From Actinomyces viscosus (GTDB lineage Bacteria; Actinomycetota; Actinomycetes; Actinomycetales; Actinomycetaceae): 64,000 nucleotides of DNA. The notes beneath the pieces were generated by a model. The model worked only from the letters and a program-made list of their open reading frames with translations, searched no databases and was not told the origin of the DNA. Below, piece by piece: positions 54,114 through 64,000 of this stretch (positions are counted from its first letter, which is position 1; every line of letters starts with the position of its first letter). The position numbers were made by a program, and so were the translations under genes. The DNA lies in assembly GCF_900637975.1 (NCBI RefSeq), contig NZ_LR134477.1, positions 1,364,001 through 1,428,000 of the forward strand, given 5' to 3'.

Positions 54114-54977
54114 CTACTGCTTGAGACCGCCGGCGGCCAGTCCCGCCACGATGCGGCGCTGGAAGAAGAGCACCATGAGGACCAACGGCAGCGTCATGAT
54201 GACGCCGGCCGCCATCTGGGAGCCGAAGGGCGTGTTGAACTGGGAGTCCCCGGTGAACTTCGACAGCAGCACGGTAGCCGGCTGCATCGAGGGGTTGATG
54301 ATCATCGTGACGGCCACGAGGAACTCGTTCCAGGCGCCGATGAAGATGATGATGGCGGTGGTGAAGATGCCCGGCGCGGCCAGTGGGAGGATGACCTTGC
54401 GGAAGGCCTGTCCGGGGGTGCAGCCGTCGACCATGGCGGACTGCTCGAGCTCCTGGGGCATCTGCCTGAAGAAGCTCGTCAGGTTCCACACGGCCAGTGG
54501 CAGCGAGAAGGACAGGTCCGGAATGATCATCGCCTGGTAGGTGTCCGTCCAGCCCCAGGCGGCGAAGTTCTTCAGCAGCGGCACGATGATGGCCACGAGC
54601 GGGAACATCGAGGTGGCGATGATGAGGAGCATCAGCAGGCCCTTGCCGCGGAAGTCGAGGCGCGCCAGGGCGTAGGCGGTGAAGGTGGCCACGGCCAGCG
54701 CCACGATCGTCACGACGATCGAGACGATGAGGGAGTTGATGAGGCCGTTGCCGAAGTCGTTCTTCGAGGAGAAGACCGCCTTGTAGTTCTCCAGGGAGGG
54801 GTTGCGGGGCCACCAGCTGTTCTCGAAGATCTCGCTGTCGGGGCGCAGCGAGGAGACCAGCATCCAGTAGAAGGGCGCCAGGCAGTAGATGACGATGAGG
54901 ACGATACCGACGGTGGAGAAGACGCTTCCCCAGTCTCTCTTGGTCTTGTTGACCGGTGCGGCGGTTGAGGTGCTCAT
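54114..54977 (-). CDS. Sugar ABC transporter permease (MalG-like)
   Basis: The 287-aa inner membrane protein has six hydrophobic helices and the coupling (EAA) loop ELEQSAMVDGCTPGQAFRKV then ILPLAAPGIFTTAIIIFIG, as in CUT1 family permeases. NEFLVAVTMI is also typical of MalG. It pairs with the MalF-like protein, whose stop overlaps its start (ATGA). The likely cargo is an alpha-glucoside, judged from the GH13 gene downstream. A start with GGAGC upstream fits ATG 54977. Confidence 0.93.
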   Translation of the reverse strand: MSTSTAAPVNKTKRDWGSVFSTVGIVLIVIYCLAPFYWMLVSSLRPDSEIFENSWWPRNPSLENYKAVFSSKNDFGNGLINSLIVSIVVTIVALAVATFTAYALARLDFRGKGLLMLLIIATSMFPLVAIIVPLLKNFAAWGWTDTYQAMIIPDLSFSLPLAVWNLTSFFRQMPQELEQSAMVDGCTPGQAFRKVILPLAAPGIFTTAIIIFIGAWNEFLVAVTMIINPSMQPATVLLSKFTGDSQFNTPFGSQMAAGVIMTLPLVLMVLFFQRRIVAGLAAGGLKQ

Positions 54978-56011
54978 GCCTGCTGGCTCCTTTCAGTAGC
55001 CGTCTGGGAGGCCGGGGTGGAGGAGCCGGAGCGCTTGAAGAAGGCGCTGACCGGCAGCTTGCGCTCATTGCGCTTGCGCCGAGCCTCATCGTTGCCGCTG
55101 AGGTCGGTGTTGGTGATCTTCAGGAAGGCGACGGCGAAGACGAAGACGTAGAGGAACAGGATGAGGGCGTAGGCCGCGGCACTGCCGTAGCGGGAGTTGG
55201 AGCTCTCGTCCTGCACGAGCATCGAGAGGGTCTCCACGCTGCTCTTCCTGGGGCCGATGAGGATGTAGGGCAGGTCGAACATGCGCAGGGCGTCCAGGGC
55301 CCGGAAGACCACGGCCACCACGAGCGCCGGCTTGACCAGCGGGAGGGTGATGGAGGTGAAGCGCTTCCAGGCGCTCGCGCCGTCGATCTTGGCCGCCTCG
55401 TAGACCTCGTCGGGGATGAGCTGGAGCCCGGCCAGGGTGAGCAGACCGATGTAGGGCGCCGTCTTCCACACGTCGGCGATGATGATGGCCGTCTTGGCGC
55501 TCAGGTCACCCGAGGCCCACATGACGTGCTGGCCCAGGATCGCGTTGGCGACGCCGTTCTGGTTGAAGATCCAGCCCCACAGGATCGCGGAGACGGCGGT
55601 GGGGATCGCCCAGGGCACGAGGATGGAGGCGCGCACGATGCCGCGCCCCTTCATGGCCTTGTGCATGATGAGCGCCATGGCCACACCGAGAACGGTCTCC
55701 AGGACCACGGTGACCACGCCGAAGAGGGTCGTGTTGTAGAAGGCGACCCAGAACCTCTCCCCTGCGCTGGAGAAGATGTCGGTGTAGTTCTTCAGGCCCA
55801 CGAAGGGCTCGGTGGTGGAGAAGAAGCCGTCGTCCTGCAGGCGGGGCCGCCCGAAGAGCGACTGGTAGAGGGACTGGGCGATGGGGATGAGAATGACGAT
55901 GGTCAGCACCAGCACCGTCGGCGAGATGAGCAGCCAGGCCAGACGGGCCTGCGCCTTGGAGCTCTTGGACTGGCGGTTGACGACTTGTTCGGAGTGCGTC
56001 GTTGTACTCAT
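54974..56011 (-). CDS. Sugar ABC transporter permease (MalF-like)
   Basis: The 345-aa membrane protein has a cytoplasmic N terminus (SEQVVNRQSKSSKAQAR), six helices beginning LAWLLISPTVLVLTIVILIP, and the EAA loop EVYEAAKIDGASAWKRFTSI then TLPLVKPALVVAVVFR. It forms the heterodimeric channel with the MalG-like protein. It lies 102 bp after the binding-protein gene; that gap contains a hairpin and tandem AAGGAC repeats just before its ATG, which may set its expression level. Confidence 0.93.
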   Translation of the reverse strand: MSTTTHSEQVVNRQSKSSKAQARLAWLLISPTVLVLTIVILIPIAQSLYQSLFGRPRLQDDGFFSTTEPFVGLKNYTDIFSSAGERFWVAFYNTTLFGVVTVVLETVLGVAMALIMHKAMKGRGIVRASILVPWAIPTAVSAILWGWIFNQNGVANAILGQHVMWASGDLSAKTAIIIADVWKTAPYIGLLTLAGLQLIPDEVYEAAKIDGASAWKRFTSITLPLVKPALVVAVVFRALDALRMFDLPYILIGPRKSSVETLSMLVQDESSNSRYGSAAAYALILFLYVFVFAVAFLKITNTDLSGNDEARRKRNERKLPVSAFFKRSGSSTPASQTATERSQQA

Positions 56012-56062
56012 GAGTGTCCTTTGACCGTCCTTTTGACTGTCCTTTTAACTGTCTTTCTTGAC
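56012..56062 (-). repeat. Tandem 12-nt repeats with multiple SD-like units before malF-like gene
   Basis: Directly upstream of the MalF-like ATG the minus strand reads four imperfect copies of AAAGGACAGTCA, spaced 11-12 nt: AAAGACAGTTA, AAAGGACAGTCA, AAAGGACGGTCA and AAGGACACTC. Each has an AAGGA-like ribosome-binding core, and the last one serves the real start. A small stem GCTGCC/GGCAGC (56085-56099) precedes them. Confidence 0.6.
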
Positions 56063-56113
56063 ATGACCGGTTTGTCTCAGGGGCGCTGCCCGCGGCAGCA
56101 GCCGTGGCTGGGG

Positions 56114-57409
56114 CTAGCCCTCCAGCTTCTTCAGGTCGTTGCTCAGCGCGGTGATGACGTCCTGGGAGGAGCGGCTTCCCGGCTGCTGGATCGTGGGGTA
56201 GATGTTGTCCTGGATCTTCGCGGTGACGTCGCCGTAGTAGACGGCCTGGGGACGGCTCTTGGCGTTCTCAAGACTCTGCTTGAGGATCGGCAGGTAGGGG
56301 AAGTCCTTGAGGAGCTCAGGATCGTCGTAGAGCGAGCCGAGAATCGGGGCGAGCGTCTGGGTCTGCAGCTGGTATCGCTGGGACTCCTCGCTGATCCACC
56401 ACTTGACGAACTTCAGCGCGGTGGCCTTGTTCTTCGAGCCCTTGGCGATAGCGCAGTTGTGCCCGCCCAGGGTGGGGACGAAGTCCTTGCTGTTGATGCT
56501 CGGCAGGGCGGCGACGTCGAACTTGTCCGTCCCCAGGGCCTCCTTGTTGTTGGCGTACTGGTAGGGCCACTGGCGGTAGAAGAGGAGGTCGCTCTTCTCG
56601 AAGGCGTTACGGCCGTCCTCCTCCTTCCACTCCAGGGACTCCTTGGGGATGTAGCCCTGGGAGAAGCCGTCGACGAGCCACTGCAGGCCGGTAACCGACT
56701 CACTGGAGTCGACGATGACCTGGTTGTCGGCGTCGTAGAAGCCGCCGCCGGCGGTGTGGATGAACTCCGAGGCGCAGCAGGTCAGCCCCTCATACTTGGC
56801 GAACTGCCCACCGAAGCCGCCGATGCTCTCATGGCCGGGAAGGGCCCTCACCTTGTCGATGGCGGCCTTGACCTCGTCCCAGGTCGTGGGGACCTCGACG
56901 CCAGCCTCGGCCAGGAAGTCCTTGCGGTAGAACATGACCGGGGCGTCGGTGGCGAAGGGGACCGCGAAGAGCTTGTCCTTGTAGACGCCCGTCTTCCACA
57001 CGGGATCGAGGATGTCGTCGTTCTTGAGCTCGTCCTCGGGCAGCTCGACCACCCACCGGTTGGCAGCGAACTCGGAGACCCAGACGTTGTCCAGTGAGAT
57101 GACGTCGTAGGCGTTGGAGTTGATCCTGGCGGCGTTGACGAAGGCGGTGCGCTGCTGGTCGGCCTCGGCGGAGAGCTCGATGAGCTTGACCTCCTCACCC
57201 GGGTTGGCCTTGTTCCACTCATCGATCCTGGCCTGGACCTTGCCGGCTGAGTTGTCCTTGCCCTGGACCCAGGTGATCGGTCCGGTGCCTTCAAAGGTGA
57301 CGGGGCCGTCGTCGTCGTTCCCGCTGGAGGTGGAGCAGGCCGCGATGGAGGCCAGCGCCGCCGCCAGGGCCGAGCCCTGGATGAACTGACGACGGGGTAG
57401 GGGTGTCAT
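56114..57409 (-). CDS. Sugar-binding lipoprotein of ABC transporter
   Basis: The 431-aa protein is the extracellular receptor of the system. The N terminus MTPLPRRQFIQGSALAAALA combines a twin-Arg-like PRRQF motif and a lipobox ASIAAC at about residues 20-25, so it is exported and lipid-anchored. The body matches CUT1 binding proteins (VTFEGTGPITWVQGKDNSAG, VPFATDAPVMFYRKDFLAEA). GGAGGAAACACGC precedes ATG 57409. It is the first gene of the operon and lies under possible LacI operators. Confidence 0.92.
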   Translation of the reverse strand: MTPLPRRQFIQGSALAAALASIAACSTSSGNDDDGPVTFEGTGPITWVQGKDNSAGKVQARIDEWNKANPGEEVKLIELSAEADQQRTAFVNAARINSNAYDVISLDNVWVSEFAANRWVVELPEDELKNDDILDPVWKTGVYKDKLFAVPFATDAPVMFYRKDFLAEAGVEVPTTWDEVKAAIDKVRALPGHESIGGFGGQFAKYEGLTCCASEFIHTAGGGFYDADNQVIVDSSESVTGLQWLVDGFSQGYIPKESLEWKEEDGRNAFEKSDLLFYRQWPYQYANNKEALGTDKFDVAALPSINSKDFVPTLGGHNCAIAKGSKNKATALKFVKWWISEESQRYQLQTQTLAPILGSLYDDPELLKDFPYLPILKQSLENAKSRPQAVYYGDVTAKIQDNIYPTIQQPGSRSSQDVITALSNDLKKLEG

Positions 57410-57471
57410 GCGTGTTTCCTCCTTGAAACTGCTTCGGAGCCCACCGGCTCCGTTCCGGAAGGACCCACATC

Positions 57472-57487
57472 GTCGACGCGCGTCGAC
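57472..57487. promoter_or_regulatory. Candidate LacI-family operator 1
   Basis: GTCGACGCGCGTCGAC is a perfect 16-bp palindrome with a central CG, the typical form of LacI-family operators, 63 bp before the binding-protein ATG. Assignment to the LacI regulator of this operon is by position only. Confidence 0.45.
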
Positions 57488-57516
57488 TAGGGCATGAGAC
57501 TTACGTTACACACCCG

Positions 57517-57538
57517 TGACCGGCCGGTCAAACCGTTT
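57517..57538. promoter_or_regulatory. Candidate operator 2
   Basis: TGACCGGCCGGTCA (57517-57530) is a perfect 14-bp palindrome, directly joined to AAACCGTTT (57530-57538), whose AAAC/GTTT arms resemble LacI or CcpA-like half-sites. Both lie in the 374-bp region between the binding-protein gene and the divergent acyl-CoA synthetase. Nothing else in that region looks like a gene. Confidence 0.4.
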
Positions 57539-57783
57539 CGTATTCGTTCTTCCCGCCCCCTCGGGGACAACGCCTCAGCCCCGGCACGGCAGGCCCGACG
57601 ACGATGCCCTGTGATCGCCACGAGACCACCCGGCACCACCTGTGAAAACCTCCACAGCCGCCCCCTCGTTCTCTCACCTCAACGGAGCGTCCCCTGTCGA
57701 ACGGGCTGACACAATGAGGCCGTGAGCTCTCGCCCCTCCTCGCCCCACGGCACCAGCACCAGGCCCCACGCTACCCCGGCCGT

Positions 57784-59613
57784 ATGACCGGCGGGGTCTC
57801 CAGTACCGAGATCCCCTTCCAGCCGGAGGAGCACTGGTCGGTTCCGTGGCTGCTCGCCGACCGCATCGCCCGCAGCGGCGACAAGCCGCTCGTGGCCCGC
57901 AAGTCCTCCGTGTCAGGGGACTGGCAGGAGGTCTCCGCCCGGGTCTTCGGCGAGGAGGTCGCCCACGTGGCCGCGGGGCTCATCGGCATGGGGCTTCAGG
58001 CGGGCAGCGCCGTCGGCATCATGGCGCACACCTCCTACGACTGGTTCCTGCTGGACATGGCGATCGCCCGCGCGGGCCTGATCTCGGTACCCATCTACGA
58101 GACGAGCTCGGCCGAGCAGGTCGAGTGGATCATCACCGACTCCGACGTGCGTCTAGTCATTACCGAGAGCGGGACCCTGGCCGAGCTCGTGCGGGGTGCC
58201 GTCGCCGCCGTCGGGAAGACGGTGGAGGTCCTGGCGCTGGACTCCGACGCCATCACCACGATCGTCCAGGCCGGTTCGGGCATCAGCCCCTCCCAGGTCG
58301 ATGAGCGCTCCAACGCCCTGAGGGTCGACGACGTCTACTCCATCATCTACACCTCCGGCACGACCGGTCGTCCCAAGGGGGTGGAGCTCACTCACCGCAA
58401 CGCCGTCGGCATCCCCTACCACGGGGTGCGCTACCTGCCCGGTGTCCTGTGGGGCGGCAACGTGCGCCTGCTGCTGTTCCTGCCGCTGGCCCACGTCTAC
58501 GCCCGTTGCCTGCAGCTGCTGTCCCTGGCCGGGGAGGGCGTGCTGGGGCACACGCCCGACGTCAAGACGCTCCTGCCGGACCTGCAGTCCTTCGCCCCCT
58601 CCTACGTCCTGGCCGTTCCCCGCGTCCTGGAGAAGATCTACAACGCCGCGGACGCCAAGGCCGGCGGTGGGGCGAGGCTCAAGCTGTTCCGCTGGGCCGC
58701 CAAGGTCGCCATCGCCTACTCCCGTGCCCTGGACACCCCCGAGGGCCCCTCCCGCCGCCTGCGGCGGGCGCACGCGGTGGCCGATCGTCTGGTCTTCCGC
58801 AGGATCCGCGCCCTCATGGGCCCCAACGCTCGTTTCATCATTTCCGGCGGAGGCCCGCTGGGGCAGCGCCTGGGCCACTTCTACCGCGGCCTGGGACTGG
58901 TCATCCTGGAGGGCTACGGCCTGACCGAGACGATCGGCCCGGTCAGCGTCAACGCCGACTGGCTCAACAAGATCGGCACTGTCGGCCCGCCCGTGTGCGG
59001 CAACGAGATCCGTATCGGCGAGGACGACGAGATCCAGGTCCGGGGCCTGGGCGTGTTCTCCGCCTACCACAACAACCCCGAGGCCACCGCCGAGTCCTTC
59101 ACCGCCGACGGCTGGTTCCGCACCGGTGACATCGGTGCCCTCGACGAGGACGGCTACCTGCGCATCACCGGGCGCAAGAAGGAGCTCATCGTCACCGCCG
59201 GCGGCAAGAACGTCGCCCCCACCCAGCTCGAGGACCGGCTGCGCGGCCACCCGCTCGTCAGCCAGGTGCTCGTCGTCGGGGACGGGGAGCCCTTCATCGC
59301 CGCGCTCATCACGCTGGACAAGGAGATGCTTCCCCAGTGGCTGCGCAACCACGGGCTGCCGGCCATGGACGTCATCGAGGCCTCCGCCCACCCGCAGGTG
59401 CTCGCCGCCCTGGACCGGGCGGTGGCGCGCACGAACCGCGCGGTCTCACGAGCCGAGTCGATCCGCACCTTCCGGGTGCTGACCACCGACTTCACCGAGG
59501 CCAACGGCCTGCTCACCCCGTCGCTGAAGGTCAAACGAGGCCCGGTGATGGAGGCTCACGCCGACGTCATCGCGGACATCTACGGCTCAACGCGCAAGGG
59601 ACCGCAGGAGTAG
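57784..59613 (+). CDS. Long-chain acyl-CoA synthetase (AMP-binding), copy 1
   Basis: The 609-aa enzyme activates fatty acids with ATP and CoA. The P-loop is IIYTSGTTGRPKGVELTHRN, the A5-like motif is EGYGLTETIGPVSVN, and the C-terminal segment is GWFRTGDIGALDEDG followed by ITGRKKELIVTAGGKNVAP. SWVPWLL-type N termini and the Lys in GGKNVAP match the FadD15/FACS group. The ATG at 57784 has no ribosome site and may be leaderless. It is nearly a duplicate in layout of the next gene, 37 bp away. Confidence 0.9.
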   Translation: MTGGVSSTEIPFQPEEHWSVPWLLADRIARSGDKPLVARKSSVSGDWQEVSARVFGEEVAHVAAGLIGMGLQAGSAVGIMAHTSYDWFLLDMAIARAGLISVPIYETSSAEQVEWIITDSDVRLVITESGTLAELVRGAVAAVGKTVEVLALDSDAITTIVQAGSGISPSQVDERSNALRVDDVYSIIYTSGTTGRPKGVELTHRNAVGIPYHGVRYLPGVLWGGNVRLLLFLPLAHVYARCLQLLSLAGEGVLGHTPDVKTLLPDLQSFAPSYVLAVPRVLEKIYNAADAKAGGGARLKLFRWAAKVAIAYSRALDTPEGPSRRLRRAHAVADRLVFRRIRALMGPNARFIISGGGPLGQRLGHFYRGLGLVILEGYGLTETIGPVSVNADWLNKIGTVGPPVCGNEIRIGEDDEIQVRGLGVFSAYHNNPEATAESFTADGWFRTGDIGALDEDGYLRITGRKKELIVTAGGKNVAPTQLEDRLRGHPLVSQVLVVGDGEPFIAALITLDKEMLPQWLRNHGLPAMDVIEASAHPQVLAALDRAVARTNRAVSRAESIRTFRVLTTDFTEANGLLTPSLKVKRGPVMEAHADVIADIYGSTRKGPQE

Positions 59614-59650
59614 ACGTCATCAACCGTTCTGGGTGGGCATACTTACAACC

Positions 59651-61552
59651 ATGACCGACGCCTCCACGTCCCCGGCCGACGCCGTCTCCTCCGCCCCGTC
59701 CGGGGAGCACGTCACCGAGCTCCTGGTTCCGGTTCACGAGGGCATGACGACGCCCTGGGCGCTGGCTGAGCGCGTGCGCCGCAATCCCGACGGCGGGCTC
59801 ATCGCCCGGACCTCCCCGCTGGGGCGGCGCTGGCGCGAGATGAGCGCCGGCGCCTTCCGCGCCCAGGTTCGGGAGGTGGCCGCGGGGCTGGTGGCCAGGG
59901 GTCTTGAGCCCGGCGACGCCGTCGGCATCATGTCGCACACGTCATACGAGTGGACGCTGCTGGACTTCGCCGCCTGGGAGGCGGGCCTGGTGGTGGTCCC
60001 CGTCTACGAGACCTCCTCGGCCGAGCAGGCCCAGTGGATCCTCACCGACGCCGGGGTGCGCCTCATCGTCGTGGAGAACGAGGCCATGGCCTCGATGGTC
60101 GGCGCGCTGGCCTCCACGGTGCCCGAGCTGGCGGAGCTGCAGGTCCTGTGCATCGAGCGCGAGGACGTCCTGGGGCTCATCGAGTCCGGCCGCGGCGTGG
60201 ATGCCGAGGAGCTCGATCGGCGCACCGCGGCCCTGACCTCGCAGTCCCTGGCCACGATCGTCTACACCTCGGGCACCACGGGCCGGCCCAAGGGCGTCGA
60301 GCTCAGTCACGGCAACCTGGTGCACCTGTGCGTCAACGTCTGCCCGCACGTGCCCGAGGTGCTGGGCGGGGACGAGGTCCGCTTCCTGCTGTTCCTTCCC
60401 CTGGCCCACGTCCTGGGACGGTTCGTGGAGATCGCGATCGTGTGCTCGCGCTCGGGCGTGCTGGGGCACGTGCCCGACGTGCGCAACCTCGTGGCGGACC
60501 TGGGGTCCTTCCGGCCCACCGCGGTTCTGGCCGTGCCACGTGTCTTCGAGAAGATCTACAACGCCGCGGACGCCAAGGCGAGTGGAGCCAGGCAGAAGGT
60601 CTTCCGCCTGGCCGCCAAGACCGCGATCGCCTACTCGCGCGCCCTGGACACCCCCGAGGGGCCCTCACGCAGGCTCAAGGCTCAGCGCGCCGCCTTCGAC
60701 CGACTCGTCTTCTCCACCCTGCGCTCCGTCCTGGGCGGGCAGGTCAGCCATGTCATCTCGGGTGGCGGGCCGCTGGGTGAGCGCCTGGGGCACTTCTACC
60801 GCGGCGCCGGGGTGAGCGTCCTGGAGGGCTACGGCCTGACCGAGACCATGGGGCCGTGCTCGGTCAACCTGCCCGGTGCCACCCGGATCGGAACCGTCGG
60901 CACACCGCTTCCCGGCTGCGCGATCCGCCTGGGCGACGACGGGGAGATCCTGGTTCGCGGCATCGGCACCTTCGCCGGCTACCACAACAATCCCGAGGCC
61001 ACCGCCGAGGCCTTCACCGACGACGGCTGGCTGCGCACCGGTGACATCGGTTCCTTCGAGGGCGCCGAGGGGTTCCTGCGGATCACGGGGCGCAAGAAGG
61101 AGCTCATCGTCACTGCCGGCGGCAAGAACGTCGCCCCGGCTCCCCTGGAGGACCGGCTTCGGGGGCACCCGCTGGTCAGTCAGGTGCTCGTGGTCGGGGA
61201 GAACCGTCCCTGCGTCGGAGCGCTCGTCACCCTGGACGCGGAGATGCTGCCGCTGTGGCTGAGCTCCCACGGCCTGGAGGAGATGACCGTCGTCGACGCA
61301 GCCCAGGACCCGCGGGTGCGCGCCGCCCTGGAACGGGCGGTGGCCAGGACCAATGAAGCGGTCTCACGGGCCGAGTCGATCCGCACCTTCGAGGTGCTGC
61401 CCACGGACTTCACGGTGGCCAACGGCCTGCTCACGCCCTCGCTCAAGGTGCGCCGCGCCGAGGCGGAGAAGCGCTTCGCGGCCGAGATCGACGCGCTCTA
61501 CACGCGCACACCACTGACACCGAGTGCCTCCGCCACGCCCTCGAAGGGCTGA
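59651..61552 (+). CDS. Long-chain acyl-CoA synthetase (AMP-binding), copy 2
   Basis: The 633-aa paralogue keeps the same motifs: IVYTSGTTGRPKGVELSHGN, EGYGLTETMGPCSVN, GWLRTGDIGSFEGAEG and ITGRKKELIVTAGGKNVAP. It differs from copy 1 by a longer N terminus and a Thr/Ser-rich C-terminal tail. ATG 59651 lacks a ribosome site but CATACT lies 7 nt upstream, suggesting its own leaderless promoter between the copies. The two may differ in chain-length preference. The stop is 5 bp before the convergent chorismate mutase stop. Confidence 0.9.
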   Translation: MTDASTSPADAVSSAPSGEHVTELLVPVHEGMTTPWALAERVRRNPDGGLIARTSPLGRRWREMSAGAFRAQVREVAAGLVARGLEPGDAVGIMSHTSYEWTLLDFAAWEAGLVVVPVYETSSAEQAQWILTDAGVRLIVVENEAMASMVGALASTVPELAELQVLCIEREDVLGLIESGRGVDAEELDRRTAALTSQSLATIVYTSGTTGRPKGVELSHGNLVHLCVNVCPHVPEVLGGDEVRFLLFLPLAHVLGRFVEIAIVCSRSGVLGHVPDVRNLVADLGSFRPTAVLAVPRVFEKIYNAADAKASGARQKVFRLAAKTAIAYSRALDTPEGPSRRLKAQRAAFDRLVFSTLRSVLGGQVSHVISGGGPLGERLGHFYRGAGVSVLEGYGLTETMGPCSVNLPGATRIGTVGTPLPGCAIRLGDDGEILVRGIGTFAGYHNNPEATAEAFTDDGWLRTGDIGSFEGAEGFLRITGRKKELIVTAGGKNVAPAPLEDRLRGHPLVSQVLVVGENRPCVGALVTLDAEMLPLWLSSHGLEEMTVVDAAQDPRVRAALERAVARTNEAVSRAESIRTFEVLPTDFTVANGLLTPSLKVRRAEAEKRFAAEIDALYTRTPLTPSASATPSKG

Positions 61553-61557
61553 AGGCC

Positions 61558-61910
61558 CTACGTAACTGCCTCCGTCGGTTCTGGCAGCTCCGCCTGCCGG
61601 GCGCGCTCAGCCTCGTGACCGTCGCGGATCTCCTCGTGGTGCTGGATGACCTCAGCGACGATGAAGGCGAAGAACTTCTCGGCGAAGACCGGGTCGAGGC
61701 CGGACTCCTCGGCCAGCGCCCGCAGTCGCGCCACCTGCTGGCGCTCGCGCCCGGGATCGGCCGGCGGCAGGTCCAGCTGAGCCTTGAGCAGGCCCACCTG
61801 CTGGGTGCAGCGGAAGCGCTCGGCCAGGAGATGAACGAGGGCAGCATCCAGGTTGTCGATGGTGGCACGGTAGACGGCCAGCTGCGGGGGGACGCCGGCC
61901 TGTCCCGCGC

Positions 61911-61914
<4 letters not shown>
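61558..61914 (-). CDS. Chorismate mutase (AroQ type)
   Basis: The 118-aa protein is an all-helical AroQ domain that converts chorismate to prephenate for Phe/Tyr synthesis. Key features are the first helix [20 protein letters not shown], the Lys in [20 protein letters not shown] with Asp and Arg residues, and the helix [20 protein letters not shown]. It is free-standing, without a dehydratase or dehydrogenase. The ATG overlaps the clpX stop (ATGA), an odd partner for an amino-acid enzyme but common in related genomes. Confidence 0.88.
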
Positions 61915-63233
<1,319 letters not shown>

Positions 63234-63385
63234 CGGTCCCCGTGCCCGGGCGGGCCCTGCGCCAGCCTACGGGCTGAGGCGGCAGGTGCACCCAGCACAT
63301 GGCGGCGTGTCCAGTCCGCAATATGCCATGTTGAGCACCACGCTGCCAGCGTTTGTGCGTTTGATTTTCACCGGCTGCACGGTCA

Positions 63386-63414
63386 GCGCTCCCGCCGGAA
63401 GCCGGCGGGAGCGC
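63386..63414 (-). terminator. Hairpin between clpP and clpX
   Basis: GCGCTCCCGCCGG (63386-63398) and CCGGCGGGAGCGC (63402-63414) pair perfectly around a 3-nt loop, 64 bp after the clpP stop. There is no T-run. It would end the clpP transcript, so clpX probably has its own promoter in 63234-63385. Confidence 0.75.
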
Positions 63415-63478
63415 CTTACGCGGTCTCAACGCGGTCTCGATACAGTCTCAGGTACCCTGCGACCGCCTCGCCCGAGGC

Positions 63479-64000
63479 TCAGGAGGAGTGCGGGGAGGCC
63501 GGTGTCTTGCGCGAGGTGAGCACCTGGTCCACGATCCCGTAGTCCTTGGCTGCCGCGGCCGTGAGGATCTTGTCCCGCTCGAGGTCGGCGTGGATCTTCT
63601 CGCGGTCCTGACCGGTGTGCGACGCCAGCGTGTCCTCCAGCCAGGAGCGCATGCGGTCGATCTCGTCGGCGACGATCTCGATGTCGCTGGCCTGCCCCTG
63701 CATCCCCTCCATGGCGGGCTGGTGGATGAGGACGCGCGCGTTGGGCAGGGCCAGACGCTTGCCCGGGCTGCCGGCGGCGAGGAGCACGGCGGCGGCGGAG
63801 GCGGCCTGTCCCAGGCAGACGGTCTGCACCTGCGGCTTGATGTACTGCATGGTGTCGTAGATGGCCGTCAGCGCCGTGAAGGATCCGCCGGGGCTGTTGA
63901 TGTACATGGTGATGAGGCCGTCGGGGTCCTGGGACTCCAGGACCAGAAGCTGGGCCATGATGTCGTCGGCCGAGGCGTCGTCGACCTGGACGCCCATGAA
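63479..64000 (-). CDS. clpP: ClpP protease subunit (partial, cut by window edge)
   Basis: The last ~173 residues of a ClpP peptidase are present; the 5' part lies beyond 64000. It has [20 protein letters not shown], the catalytic Ser in [20 protein letters not shown], His in [20 protein letters not shown] and the later Asp in [17 protein letters not shown]. The first visible Met ([12 protein letters not shown]) is internal by comparison with the family. Actinobacteria usually have two clpP genes in tandem, so another copy may lie upstream. Confidence 0.95.
   Translation of the reverse strand, partial: FMGVQVDDASADDIMAQLLVLESQDPDGLITMYINSPGGSFTALTAIYDTMQYIKPQVQTVCLGQAASAAAVLLAAGSPGKRLALPNARVLIHQPAMEGMQGQASDIEIVADEIDRMRSWLEDTLASHTGQDREKIHADLERDKILTAAAAKDYGIVDQVLTSRKTPASPHSS

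Noticed and set aside
54956..57097. 713-codon plus-strand frame opposite the sugar ABC operon
   Set aside because: Mirror of the MalF-like and binding-protein genes; composition is an antisense artefact.

Overview
The window is high-GC actinobacterial chromosomal DNA, most likely from Actinomyces or a close relative in Actinomycetaceae (inference). The basis is a Pup/Dop/PafA/ARC pupylation locus, an ultrashort actinobacterial ileS T-box, frequent leaderless or ATGA-coupled starts, a DtxR/IdeR-type iron box and a type I-E CRISPR-Cas system. I saw no rRNA or tRNA gene.

Layout. 1-5416 is a very long CRISPR array read on the minus strand: 68 complete identical 28-nt repeats plus one partial at the left edge, beyond which it continues. 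An IS630-family element (564-1817) sits inside one spacer. Removing it and one TA copy restores a spacer of exactly 33 nt. 5417-14673 is a complete type I-E cas operon on the minus strand in the order cas3-cse1-cse2-cas7e-cas5e-cas6e-cas1-cas2, running into the array leader. 15021-18737 is ileS with its T-box leader and terminator. 18885-24414 holds an aldo/keto reductase interrupted by one stop codon, a Gly/Pro-rich membrane protein, an SDR, a YuiF-like Na+/H+ antiporter and proC. 24563-32418 is a sulfate-assimilation operon (sulfite reductase, cysH, cysD, cysN, siroheme methyltransferase, TauE-like permease, CbiX/SirB-like chelatase). It is preceded by a leaderless 28-residue leader peptide carrying two adjacent Cys codons, a likely cysteine sensor. 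32497-35276 is a TetR/ABC-2 exporter operon with three copies of an operator-like motif upstream. 35475-42743 is an iron-associated locus: two IrtAB-like half-ABC exporters, a fused ECF A-A'-T protein, an S component broken by one in-frame UGA, and two candidate metalloregulator sites. 42856-48045 is arc-dop-pup-pafA without 20S proteasome genes. 48259-51090 is valS. 51139-57409 is an alpha-glucoside ABC uptake operon (binding protein, two permeases, GH13 hydrolase, LacI regulator). 57784-61552 holds two tandem acyl-CoA synthetases. 61558-64000 is clpP (cut by the edge), clpX and chorismate mutase.

Most genes lie in tightly packed operons with 1-4 nt overlaps. The most unusual material is the IS-split CRISPR array with duplicated old spacers, the repeat-like dyad before cas3, the Cys-codon leader peptide, and the iron locus with its damaged S component. 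All statements come from reading the sequence; no database search was run.
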